Source of the DNA: JAHEJA01 sp965656445
GTDB taxonomy: Bacteria > Pseudomonadota > Alphaproteobacteria > Rhodobacterales > Rhodobacteraceae
Assembly: GCA_965656445.1 (NCBI GenBank)
Contig: CBFHKO010000024.1
Span: forward strand, 1 to 6,857
Direction of reading: 5' to 3'
Length of the DNA: 6,857 bases
Shown: piece after piece, positions 1 to 6,383 of the stretch
Layout of the letters: each line of letters starts with the position of its first letter
Position numbering within the stretch: position 1 is the stretch's first letter
The notes under the pieces: generated by a model
What the model saw: the letters and a program-made list of their open reading frames with translations, nothing else
The model's database searches: none
Told to the model about the DNA's origin: nothing
Translations under genes and position numbers: made by a program

Positions 1-12
1 GAAGTTATACAT
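1..12 (-). CDS. coxM: Start of coxM-like FAD-binding subunit (partial, cut by left edge)
   Basis: Only the first four codons (Met-Tyr-Asn-Phe) are in the window; the gene continues past the left edge. Medium subunits of CO dehydrogenase-like molybdenum hydroxylases commonly begin with a short M-Y-(D/N)-F motif, and this gene lies directly after coxL, as expected for a form II S-L-M operon. The start at 12 is chosen over an in-frame ATG at 18 because the AGGAGGG ribosome binding site (26 to 20 on the minus strand) is 7 bases from the ATG at 12 but only 1 base from the other. The expected protein would bind FAD and pass electrons from the iron-sulfur subunit to an acceptor; this rests on context, because almost none of the protein is visible. 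Confidence 0.7.
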
Positions 13-28
13 ATCCATTCCCTCCTGA

Positions 29-2395
29 TTATGCGTTATTCATCGCAGCCCAGACGCGCGACGGCGACACAGGCATATCGATATGAGTGACATTGTGACC
101 ACCAGATTGCAGCGCATCCACAACCGCATTCACCACAGAGGGTGGTGACCCAATTGCGCCTGCTTCACCACAGCCTTTGACGCCCAATGGGTTGTGCGTA
201 CAGGGTGTCTGACAGGAATGATCCACGCTAAAGAATGGAACATCTGAGGCCCGTGGCATCGCGTAATCCATATAAGACGCACTCAGCAATTGGCCGTTTT
301 CGTCATAGGCACAGTTTTCTAGCAGAGCCTGACCAATTCCTTGACCGATCCCGCCGTGAACCTGACCCGTAACAATCATCGGATTGATCACATTGCCAAA
401 GTCATCTGCGGCACTGAAGCGTTCAACAGTGACTTTCCCTGTTTCTGGGTCCAGCTCGACTTCGCACGCATAGGCACCTGATGGATAGGTAAAGTTTGAC
501 GGATCATAGAAGGCTGTTTCCTCAAGACCCGGCTCAATGTCTTCGAGCGGATAGTTATGAGGCACATAGGCCGCCAAAGTCACATCCCCCCAAGCAACGG
601 ATTTATCCGTACCTGCAACGGTAAATTGACCATCCTTAAGTTCAATATCCGCTTCTGACGCTTCCAAAAGGTGAGAGGCGATTTTCTTGGCCTTATTGAT
701 GATCTTTTCTGTCGCGCGCACCATAGCAGATCCACAGACAGCGATCGAACGCGATCCATAGGTTCCCATCCCAAACGGGATTTTAGAGCTGTCGCCATGA
801 ACGATATCAATCATGCTTTCATCTATGCCGAGCATTTCCGCGACCACTTGAGGAAAGGCCGTTTCATGGCCCTGACCGTGGCTGTGCGCCCCGACCATAA
901 CGCTGATTGACCCTGTTGCATTGACGCGAACTGTCGCCGCATCATAAAGGCCCGCACGCGCGCCGAGTTGCCCGACAAGGTTTGACGGCGCAATTCCGCA
1001 TGCCTCGATATAGCAATTCACACCAAGACCGCGCAGCATGCCTTTGGCTTCTGAGGCTTTGCGACGGGCTTCAAACCCAGAGAGGTCTGCGATCTCTTCT
1101 AGTTTGTCCATCGTCGCGGTGTAATCGCCGGTATCATATTCCACGGCAACTGGCGTTGCATATGGGAATTCAGTGATAAAGTTCTGACGACGCAGAGCAA
1201 TTGGATCAACGCCCAATTCACGCGCTGCTTTGTCAATCACGCGCTCAAGCTGATATGTTGCCTCAGGACGTCCTGCACCACGATACGCATCCACCGGAAC
1301 CGTATTCGTAAACACAGCCTTAACGTTTACATAGACAAGCGGGGTTTTATAATTCCCTGCCATCAATGTACCATGCAACCATGTCGGAACAGACGGAGCA
1401 AATGTGGACAAATACGCGCCCATGTTTGCATAGGTTTCTGTGCGAACCGCGGTAAAGTTGTTGTCCGCATCCAGAGCCAGATCAATTTTTGTCACGTGGT
1501 CACGACCATGTGCGTCTGACATGAAGGCCTCAGAACGGCTAGCAGTCCACTTGACCGGGCGGTTCAATTGACGCGCGGCAAAGGTACAAAAGGCTTCTTC
1601 TGCATAGTGGAAAATCTTGGTGCCAAAGCCACCACCCACATCAGGCGCAACAACGCGCAACTTATGCTCTGGAATACCCAAAACAAACGCACCCATCAAA
1701 AGACGGATCACATGCGGGTTTTGTGATGTTGTGAACAGGGTGCTTTCATCGTTTGAGCGATTGTAATCACCGACGGCGACACGTGGCTCCATCGGGTTGG
1801 CGACCAAACGGTTATTCACCAATTCCAACGTCGTCACATGCGCGGCATTCTTGATTGCCTCGTCTACGGCGCCTTTGTTTTCTTCGACAAAGCCCCAGTC
1901 GTAGCAGAGGTTAGACGTTAGATCGTCATGGATCTTGGTTGCGCCCTCTTGAACGGCGGCTTTCATATCGACAACTGCTGGCAGTTCTTCGATATCAAGG
2001 TCAATGGCTTCTGCTGCGTCACGCGCTTCTGCCAAGCTATCGGCAACAATCGCCGCGATTGGATCCCCAACGTGGCGCACCTTGCCAATGGCAAGAACGG
2101 GGTGGGCTGGTTCCTGCATGACTTCGCCGTGACGGTCTGTGACTTGCCAACCGCAGGGAATGCTTCCGATGCCTTCGAAATCCGCACCTGTGAAAATGCG
2201 CACCACGCCAGACATATTTTCCGCCGCTGATGTGTCTATATTTTTGATCCGACCATGGGCCATGTCTGAGCGCAAGAAATAGACATGCGCTTGTCCATGA
2301 ATGTTAATGTCGTCGGTGTAATTTCCGTTGCCAGTTAAAAACCGGATGTCTTCGCGACGCTTTGAGCTGGCGCCGATGCCGCTGTCTTTGGGCAT
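29..2395 (-). CDS. coxL: Molybdopterin-binding large subunit of a form II CO dehydrogenase-like molybdenum hydroxylase
   Basis: This 788-residue protein is full length for the xanthine dehydrogenase / CoxL family. It would hold the molybdopterin cytosine dinucleotide cofactor and catalyse hydroxylation or oxidation of a small substrate in a cytoplasmic or membrane-associated L-M-S complex. Visible landmarks are the N-terminal a/b hammerhead domain (about 20-130), the cofactor-binding GGGFG loop (254-258), AYRGAGR (370-376), GQGHE (507-511) and KGCGEAG near the C-terminus (740-746), whose Glu744 fits the universal catalytic glutamate. AYRGAGR is the form II signature. Gly373 stands where form I CO dehydrogenases have the cysteine that binds the Mo-Cu centre, so true CO dehydrogenase activity is doubtful. 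The start is preceded by AGGGAGG (2409-2403) with 7-base spacing. The gene sits 35 bases after coxS and 16 bases before coxM, clearly in one operon. No frameshift or loss of a key motif is seen. The family is certain; the substrate is unknown. Confidence 0.93.
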   Translation of the reverse strand: MPKDSGIGASSKRREDIRFLTGNGNYTDDINIHGQAHVYFLRSDMAHGRIKNIDTSAAENMSGVVRIFTGADFEGIGSIPCGWQVTDRHGEVMQEPAHPVLAIGKVRHVGDPIAAIVADSLAEARDAAEAIDLDIEELPAVVDMKAAVQEGATKIHDDLTSNLCYDWGFVEENKGAVDEAIKNAAHVTTLELVNNRLVANPMEPRVAVGDYNRSNDESTLFTTSQNPHVIRLLMGAFVLGIPEHKLRVVAPDVGGGFGTKIFHYAEEAFCTFAARQLNRPVKWTASRSEAFMSDAHGRDHVTKIDLALDADNNFTAVRTETYANMGAYLSTFAPSVPTWLHGTLMAGNYKTPLVYVNVKAVFTNTVPVDAYRGAGRPEATYQLERVIDKAARELGVDPIALRRQNFITEFPYATPVAVEYDTGDYTATMDKLEEIADLSGFEARRKASEAKGMLRGLGVNCYIEACGIAPSNLVGQLGARAGLYDAATVRVNATGSISVMVGAHSHGQGHETAFPQVVAEMLGIDESMIDIVHGDSSKIPFGMGTYGSRSIAVCGSAMVRATEKIINKAKKIASHLLEASEADIELKDGQFTVAGTDKSVAWGDVTLAAYVPHNYPLEDIEPGLEETAFYDPSNFTYPSGAYACEVELDPETGKVTVERFSAADDFGNVINPMIVTGQVHGGIGQGIGQALLENCAYDENGQLLSASYMDYAMPRASDVPFFSVDHSCQTPCTHNPLGVKGCGEAGAIGSPPSVVNAVVDALQSGGHNVTHIDMPVSPSRVWAAMNNA

Positions 2396-2430
2396 GTTAA
2401 TTCCTCCCTAAATGTGGGTTTTCACCCTTA

Positions 2431-2916
2431 TTATTCTGCTGCGAGTTGGCTGACGTCTTGACCAGAAGCCGCCATGATTGCTTTGACAATGTTGTGGTAA
2501 CCCGTACAGCGACAGATATTGCCCTCAAGGTGATGGCGAACTTCTGTTTCTGTTGGTTTCGGATTGCTTTTCAACAAATCCGCAGCGGCCATCACCATAC
2601 CAGGCGTGCAAAATCCGCACTGTAGGCCGTGGTGATCTTGAAAGGCTTGCTGAATTGCGTTCAATGTTCCATCTGGCTCTGCTTGGCCTTCGATGGTAGC
2701 GATATCTGCGCCTTCTGCTTCGGCGGCGAGCATTGTACAGGATTTGACGGCCACGCCATCAACATGAACTGTACAAGCACCACATTGGCTCGTGTCACAG
2801 CCAACATGGGTTCCCGTCAGTCGAAGATCGTTTCGGAGAAAGTCAACAAGGAGGGTACGCCCCTCAACATCTCCGGAAACGGACTTGCCGTTTACTGTCA
2901 TTGAAATTTTTGCCAT
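2431..2916 (-). CDS. coxS: (2Fe-2S)-binding small subunit of the molybdenum hydroxylase
   Basis: At 161 residues this is the usual length for CoxS-type iron-sulfur subunits. The N-terminal plant-ferredoxin-like domain has Cys40, Cys45, Cys48 and Cys60 (C-x4-C-x2-C-x11-C) for the first [2Fe-2S] cluster. The C-terminal four-helix domain has Cys100, Cys103, Cys135 and Cys137 (C-x2-C ... C-R-C) for the second, within the family motifs QCGFCTPGM and ICRCTGY. All eight ligands are present. The protein would carry electrons from the molybdenum site of CoxL to the flavin of CoxM. The ribosome binding site AGGGAGG (2929-2923) is 6 bases from the ATG, nearly identical in sequence and spacing to that of coxL. 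It lies 23 bases after coxG and 35 bases before coxL, so co-transcription is very likely. Confidence 0.95.
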   Translation of the reverse strand: MAKISMTVNGKSVSGDVEGRTLLVDFLRNDLRLTGTHVGCDTSQCGACTVHVDGVAVKSCTMLAAEAEGADIATIEGQAEPDGTLNAIQQAFQDHHGLQCGFCTPGMVMAAADLLKSNPKPTETEVRHHLEGNICRCTGYHNIVKAIMAASGQDVSQLAAE

Positions 2917-2939
2917 TGTTTTCCTCCCTAGAAAATCTG

Positions 2940-3461
2940 TTATGAGCTAGAAACCATTTTACGGAACCAGCCTTTTTTCTGTGGCTCTGCGTCGTCTGAC
3001 GCGTCTTCTGTTTCCTCTATAGGACCCTCGACCACATCGCGGAATTTTTCGAAAAACTGATCTGCCATCTTTTTGGCAAAACCGTCGATGATGCGGCTGC
3101 CGAGTTGGGCTAATTTGCCGCCTACCTTTGCTTCGACGTCATAAGACAGGCGTGTGCCGCCCTCTTCTTCTGTCAGGGTAACGTTTGCCCCCCCTTTGGC
3201 AAAGCCAGCTGCGCCACCTTTGCCTTCTCCGGTCAATGTGAGGCTTTCACCCTCGACCCGATCTGAGAGCGTGACAGCCCCTTTGAAGGTGGCTTTAACA
3301 GGGCCGACCTTTTGAACGACGGTTGCTTCAAATCCCTCTTCGGGTGATCCGGACATTTCTTTGCATCCAGGAACGCAGTCTTGTAAAACCTCAGACGACA
3401 AGAGCGCTTGCCATACTGTTTCTCGGTCCGCTGCAATCAATTTAGAATCGGATAGGTTCAT
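2940..3461 (-). CDS. coxG: CoxG-like SRPBCC family accessory protein
   Basis: This 173-residue protein belongs to the CoxG branch of the SRPBCC (START/Bet v1-like) hydrophobic-ligand-binding fold. The helix-grip fold occupies about residues 1-145 and includes the family-typical L-x-D-C-V-P-G-C at 26-33 and the KVGGKLAQLGSRIID helix region near 112-126. After this comes an acidic linker (about 146-160, rich in Glu and Asp) and a short basic-hydrophobic tail, KKGWFRKMV (162-170), that could dock on the membrane or a partner. CoxG proteins were first linked to membrane recruitment of CO dehydrogenase and more recently to carrying quinone to it; applying either role here is inference. It is the first gene of the operon, and GGAG (3472-3469) is 7 bases before the ATG. 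Placing coxG ahead of S-L-M suggests that electron delivery or anchoring is built into this enzyme system. Confidence 0.9.
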   Translation of the reverse strand: MNLSDSKLIAADRETVWQALLSSEVLQDCVPGCKEMSGSPEEGFEATVVQKVGPVKATFKGAVTLSDRVEGESLTLTGEGKGGAAGFAKGGANVTLTEEEGGTRLSYDVEAKVGGKLAQLGSRIIDGFAKKMADQFFEKFRDVVEGPIEETEDASDDAEPQKKGWFRKMVSSS

Positions 3462-3647
3462 TTATTCACTCCAATATTTTTACATGCTAAGCGACAAACC
3501 CCAATTGGTTCCATAAGACCAAGGGCGTAGTCTCCACATTTCGGCTGGCGCCAAATTTAGGCCATCAGTTTCAATTACATTTTAGCATTGATTCAAACAT
3601 TAATAAAAATGTCACTCTTCAAAGCGTTTTTAAGGAAGGGTCTGGTG
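3462..3647. promoter_or_regulatory. Divergent intergenic control region between coxG and the small ORF/cytochrome b genes
   Basis: The stretch between the divergently read coxG and plus-strand genes should hold promoters for both sides. Seen directly: the 8-bp palindrome CCAATTGG (3501-3508), overlapping an interrupted inverted repeat TTGGT-N8-ACCAA (3505-3522); a second palindrome TGGCGCCA (3546-3553); and an AT-rich patch (about 3568-3610) that suits a plus-strand promoter. No convincing -35/-10 pair could be assigned on either strand. The inverted repeats are candidates for a dimeric regulator, but no regulator gene is adjacent. Confidence 0.4.
3505..3522. repeat. Interrupted inverted repeat TTGGT-N8-ACCAA, possible operator
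   Basis: TTGGTTCCATAAGACCAA has perfect 5-base arms separated by 8 bases, and its left arm overlaps the CCAATTGG palindrome at 3501-3508. It ends about 45 bases upstream of the coxG start, a plausible place for a repressor or activator site. Arms this short can occur by chance, so the call is tentative. Confidence 0.3.
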
Positions 3648-3785
3648 ATGGACCTTGCAAAACCACAAGTTTGTGGACCTGATAAAGAGGCGTTGGGTCG
3701 TTGGATAACTGCGCTCATCACAGCGATACTAGGTGAAATTGCCACAAGTGTTCTGATGACGTTTTTTGCTAAACCAAGACTCTAG
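3648..3785 (+). CDS. Possible small protein of 45 residues, unrecognised
   Basis: The product is not recognised. The ATG at 3648 is preceded by AAGGAAGGG (3632-3640) with 7-base spacing, a good ribosome binding site, which is the main reason for calling the ORF. Earlier in-frame starts (TTG at 3588, ATG at 3609) have no such site and would add residues of low complexity. The protein begins with a polar segment containing one Cys (residue 9) and then a mostly apolar stretch (about 20-41, WITALITAILGEIATSVLMTFF) that could be a single membrane helix, although one Glu interrupts it. It ends in a short basic tail (KPRL). The stop is 39 bases before the cytochrome b start, on the same strand, so the two may be co-transcribed. 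It could be a small partner of the cytochrome, a leader peptide, or a chance ORF. Confidence 0.4.
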   Translation: MDLAKPQVCGPDKEALGRWITALITAILGEIATSVLMTFFAKPRL

Positions 3786-3824
3786 AAGATTATGACCACT
3801 TAATACACGACAAGGGATTTTGAA

Positions 3825-4358
3825 ATGACACGCTACCATCCAATTTTGGTTCTTCTTCACTGGGTTATGGCCCTGATGATCATAATGGCGCTTATGGCCG
3901 GAAAATTTATGCTTTCTCCCATTGCGATGGATGACCCGACCAAGGTCGAAGCTGCCGCAGGACATATGACAATCGGACTAATTGTCGGAGCATTACTCAT
4001 CATTCGATTGCTCATTCGGTTCTTCAGCACCACCCCACCCCATGCCGAAACGGGAAATGCTGTCCTTGATCGCATCGGAGTTTTGACGCATTGGATTCTT
4101 TATGCGCTGGTGTTTGGCTTAGTAGCTTCTGGCCTCGCCTTTTCTGTCGGTGGTGAGTTTATCGGTCTGGTTGCTGGCGCTCCGATTGAATTTCTACCTG
4201 CGGACTTGAAGGAATGGGCCCCACGCAAGGCGCATGGCCTTTTTCGGACATTGCTCTTGTTGCTGGTTGTTTTGCATATTGCAGCCGCTCTTTATCACCA
4301 ATTCTTTTTACGGGATGGCCTGTTTTCCCGTATGTGGTTTGGTCGCCGCAAACCATAA
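3825..4358 (+). CDS. Cytochrome b561 (CybB-type), four-helix di-heme membrane protein
   Basis: At 177 residues this matches the length of bacterial cytochrome b561 of the CybB family, inner-membrane proteins that bind two b hemes and exchange electrons with quinone. Four membrane helices can be read at about 5-29, 47-66, 88-108 and 138-160. Histidines lie where the family places its heme ligands: His12 (LHW) in helix 1, His47 (AAAGH) at the start of helix 2, His137 (RKAHG) and His151 (VLH) around helix 4. His89 (LTHW) and His158 are further conserved-looking positions. The start is preceded by AAGGGA about 8 bases upstream. It is followed by a probable terminator, so it ends its transcript. 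The divergent molybdenum hydroxylase operon raises the possibility of a shared redox role, but nothing in the sequence proves that; bacterial b561 genes are often scattered. The fold is confident, the physiological partner unknown. Confidence 0.9.
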   Translation: MTRYHPILVLLHWVMALMIIMALMAGKFMLSPIAMDDPTKVEAAAGHMTIGLIVGALLIIRLLIRFFSTTPPHAETGNAVLDRIGVLTHWILYALVFGLVASGLAFSVGGEFIGLVAGAPIEFLPADLKEWAPRKAHGLFRTLLLLLVVLHIAAALYHQFFLRDGLFSRMWFGRRKP

Positions 4359-4378
4359 TAGATATGGCATCAAGGGGC

Positions 4379-4411
4379 GGCGCCATTGAACGGTGGCTGC
4401 CACCTCTTTTT
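4379..4411 (+). terminator. Probable Rho-independent terminator after the cytochrome b gene
   Basis: About 20 bases after the cytochrome stop, GGTGG-CTG-CCACC (4392-4404) forms a 5-bp hairpin followed by TCTTTTT (4405-4411). An alternative, longer stem pairs GGCGCCA (4379-4385) with TGGCTGCC (4394-4401) with one bulged base and an 8-base loop. Either would place a GC-rich stem just before the T run. It separates the cytochrome transcript from the downstream signalling genes. Confidence 0.55.
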
Positions 4412-4429
4412 CCAAGGTTCGACCTTTGG
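4412..4429. repeat. Second hairpin-forming inverted repeat between cytochrome b and the response regulator
   Basis: CCAAGGT (4412-4418), a TCG loop and ACCTTTGG (4422-4429) form a 7-bp stem with one bulged T. There is no T run after it, so it is not itself a classic terminator. It directly follows the probable terminator and lies about 60 bases before the response regulator start. It might stabilise the 3' end, stop antisense transcription, or be a protein site; the evidence is only the pairing. Confidence 0.35.
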
Positions 4430-4455
4430 CCTAGTTAACATTCCCTCCGATTTTG

Positions 4456-4471
4456 TTAGGGTGGGTTTAGG
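4456..4471. promoter_or_regulatory. Tandem TTAGG repeats upstream of the response regulator gene
   Basis: TTAGG occurs at 4456-4460 and again at 4467-4471, with starts 11 bases apart, which places both copies on the same face of the helix. They lie 19-34 bases before the response regulator start and just upstream of its ribosome binding site (AAGGA, 4477-4481). Same-face direct repeats can be binding sites for a regulator, possibly autoregulatory, but the units are short and chance is possible. Confidence 0.22.
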
Positions 4472-4489
4472 TATTTAAGGACACATGCA

Positions 4490-5173
4490 ATGACCGAAAC
4501 AGGCGAGCGCACATTTAAATCAGCCTTGATCGTGGATGATCATCCACTGTTCTGTGATGCGCTTTCTATGACGCTTCGTGCGATTGCAGACATCAGCGAT
4601 ATAAACACCGCCGCCTCTCTTGCCGAAGGGTTGAACGTCTTAGAGGCAAAAGGTCGGCCTGATTTGGTGGTTTTGGACCTGAACTTGCCCGATGTCGACG
4701 GCTTGGATGGGTTGATCCGATTGCGAAACGCGGCTGGGGTGCCTGTTATCGTTGTGTCCTCAATGGCAGATAACCGCGTCATCACGTCAACGATAAAGGC
4801 TGGAGCGGCTGGCTTTATCCCGAAACATAGCAAGCGTGATGTCTTTAGTGCGGCTGTTGCGTCGGTACAAAAGGGACATGTCTTTATTCCGGAGGGGTTT
4901 GATCTCCTCAGTGATACGGATTTCAGCGCCCCAAGTCAGGATGACACGATTGCGCGGATGGCAACGCTGACAAATCAACAGGCGCGGATCCTTCAGTTGA
5001 TTTGTGAAGGCAAGCTCAACAAGCAAATCGCCTATGACCTGTCCATCGCGGAAACTACGGTCAAAGCCCACGTCACCGCGATCATGCGCAAACTTGGCGT
5101 GCAAAGCCGAACTCAAGCTGTCCTACTTGCCAAGGAAACAAGCTTTTCAAGCGTCTTGCAAGAGACCCCATAA
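4490..5173 (+). CDS. NarL/FixJ-type response regulator with LuxR DNA-binding domain
   Basis: This 227-residue protein has the usual two-domain form. The receiver domain (about 10-128) carries the acidic pair Asp16-Asp17, the phosphoacceptor Asp63 in VVLDLNLPDVDG, Ser90/Ser91 at the switch position and Lys112 in GFIPKHS. The LuxR-type helix-turn-helix (about 158-215) shows LTNQQARILQLICEGKLNKQ and the recognition-helix region ETTVKAHVTAIMRKLGV. All phosphorelay residues are intact, so it should be a phosphorylation-controlled transcription factor. The start is supported by AAGGA (4477-4481) with 8-base spacing; the ATG at 4485 is followed by an immediate stop. The style (LIVDDHPLFCDALSMTL near the N-terminus) resembles AgmR/ErbR-type regulators, which in Pseudomonas lie near the ErcS'/NahK kinase and a FIST protein. 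The next gene is only 37 bases away, so the regulator probably works with the downstream sensor and kinase. Its target genes are not known. Confidence 0.93.
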   Translation: MTETGERTFKSALIVDDHPLFCDALSMTLRAIADISDINTAASLAEGLNVLEAKGRPDLVVLDLNLPDVDGLDGLIRLRNAAGVPVIVVSSMADNRVITSTIKAGAAGFIPKHSKRDVFSAAVASVQKGHVFIPEGFDLLSDTDFSAPSQDDTIARMATLTNQQARILQLICEGKLNKQIAYDLSIAETTVKAHVTAIMRKLGVQSRTQAVLLAKETSFSSVLQETP

Positions 5174-5210
5174 CAGTCATAGCATGCTCCCATCCACGGG
5201 AGGATAATTT

Positions 5211-6383
5211 ATGGGTGTTGAGGACCATGACACTATCGCGAACCTAAGTAATCTGGGGATTATCAAAACCGCAGATGTTCCCTGTTCTGATCCGTCCCCC
5301 TTAACCACCTTGAAACAAGCCCTTGGTCAAGAACGCTTTGCCTTGGTTGTTTTATTCATCGCCCCATGCGCAGATTTCTCTGTCATCGATTCACAATGCG
5401 AAGCAGTCTTTGGCACCACCCCCGTTATCGGTTGTACAACAGCAGGTGAAATCACACACATCGGATATGCCGAACGTAACATTGTGGCGATTGCTTTTCC
5501 TGAAACATATTTTGACGCCACTGTTAACTTTATCGAAAATGTTGAACAGATGGATAGCCAAGTCGTCATCGATGCCCTCATTCGCAACCGCGCCCACATG
5601 CAAAACCGTCATAAAGAGTGGAACTATGAATTCAATTTCTTGTTAGTCGATGGGCTGTCTCGACAAGAGGATATCATTACCTCCAAGCTCTCTGTGGGTA
5701 TGGGTCCGGTGCCTCTGTTTGGTGGATCAGCCGCAGACGGGGTGGATTTCAACAAAACCTATATTTTGTATAAGGGAAAGCGCCATACATCAGCGGCTGT
5801 TTTGACCCAATTTCGAACACGCTGCCCGATAAAAGTATTTAAAACGGATCACTTGGTTCCAACCGACAAACGTATGGTCGTCACCAAGGCCAACACTGAA
5901 AATCGAGTCGTGAGCGAAATAAACGCAGCCCCAGCAGCGCGCGAATATGCGCGGATTTTGGGCAAGGACCCTGAACAGCTAACTCCGTTTACCTTTGCCG
6001 CGCACCCTGTCGTTGTTCGCATCGGAGGACATCATCACGTTCGTGCAATTCAACGAATTGCTGATAACGGGGATTTGGTGTTCTTTTCCGCAATTGACGA
6101 GGGTTTGGTTCTGACGCTCGCTGAGCCGATGCATATGGTGGATCACCTCAGGGAAGAATTTAGTAAACTATCTGAGCATCAAAAGCCTGATACGATTTTG
6201 GCCTGTGATTGCATTTTGCGCCGCATCGAAGCGCAAGAAAAACAAATGACTGGCGCTTTATCCAACGTGATGAAGGACAACAACGTGGTTGGGTTTTCGA
6301 CTTATGGCGAGCAATATAATTCAATGCATGTTAACCAAACCATGACGGGCGTCGCCATCTATCCCCCCAAGGATATGCCATGA
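5211..6383 (+). CDS. nosP: FIST-domain sensor protein, NosP-like (putative heme/nitric-oxide sensor)
   Basis: This 390-residue soluble protein has the length and layout of stand-alone FIST proteins. FIST_N (about 40-235) contains VIGCTTAGEI (72-81) and LFGGSAADG (169-177), two hallmarks of the family. FIST_C (about 240-385) contains RIGGHHHVRAIQRI (270-283), ACDCILRR (331-338) and VVGFSTYGEQYNSMHVNQT (359-377). No signal peptide or membrane helix is seen, so it should be cytoplasmic. In characterised bacteria, NosP FIST proteins bind heme, sense NO and inhibit a co-encoded hybrid kinase (NahK). Here the kinase start overlaps the stop codon, which strongly supports that pairing. The start has GGGAGG (5198-5203) with 7-base spacing. 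His274-276 and His373 are candidate heme ligands by inspection only. FIST proteins may also bind other small ligands, so the fold is sure, the NosP assignment probable, and NO sensing inferred. Confidence 0.85.
   Translation: MGVEDHDTIANLSNLGIIKTADVPCSDPSPLTTLKQALGQERFALVVLFIAPCADFSVIDSQCEAVFGTTPVIGCTTAGEITHIGYAERNIVAIAFPETYFDATVNFIENVEQMDSQVVIDALIRNRAHMQNRHKEWNYEFNFLLVDGLSRQEDIITSKLSVGMGPVPLFGGSAADGVDFNKTYILYKGKRHTSAAVLTQFRTRCPIKVFKTDHLVPTDKRMVVTKANTENRVVSEINAAPAAREYARILGKDPEQLTPFTFAAHPVVVRIGGHHHVRAIQRIADNGDLVFFSAIDEGLVLTLAEPMHMVDHLREEFSKLSEHQKPDTILACDCILRRIEAQEKQMTGALSNVMKDNNVVGFSTYGEQYNSMHVNQTMTGVAIYPPKDMP

Noticed and set aside
13..18. Alternative coxM start at the ATG at 18, adding Met-Asp
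   Set aside because: It would leave only 1 base between the AGGAGGG site and the start; the ATG at 12 has 7 bases and gives the M-Y-N-F beginning typical of the family.
1928..2230. Plus-strand open frame of 100 codons inside coxL
   Set aside because: It is antisense to a well-supported CoxL coding region, has no recognisable motif and no good ribosome binding site; its composition follows from the codons of coxL.
2629..2904. Plus-strand open frame of 91 codons opposite coxS
   Set aside because: coxS on the other strand has all eight cluster cysteines intact; this frame is a shadow of it.
29..3461. Annotation of the operon as a true (form I) aerobic CO dehydrogenase
   Set aside because: The AYRCSFR loop with the copper-binding cysteine is absent (AYRGAGR instead) and the gene order is S-L-M rather than M-S-L.
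3588..3647. Longer version of the small protein starting at TTG 3588 or ATG 3609
   Set aside because: Neither start has a ribosome binding site, and the AT-rich stretch looks like promoter DNA; the ATG at 3648 has AAGGAAGGG at good spacing.
3729..4075. Minus-strand open frames across the small ORF and cytochrome b gene
   Set aside because: They overlap the cytochrome gene, which has clear helices and heme histidines; the antisense translations resemble no known family.
4485..4493. ATG at 4485 just before the response regulator start
   Set aside because: It reads Met-Gln-stop in its own frame, so it cannot start the regulator; a minimal uORF cannot be excluded but has no other support.
4787..5116. 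Minus-strand open frame of 109 codons opposite the response regulator
   Set aside because: The sense strand encodes the conserved receiver and LuxR domains; the antisense product has no domain features.
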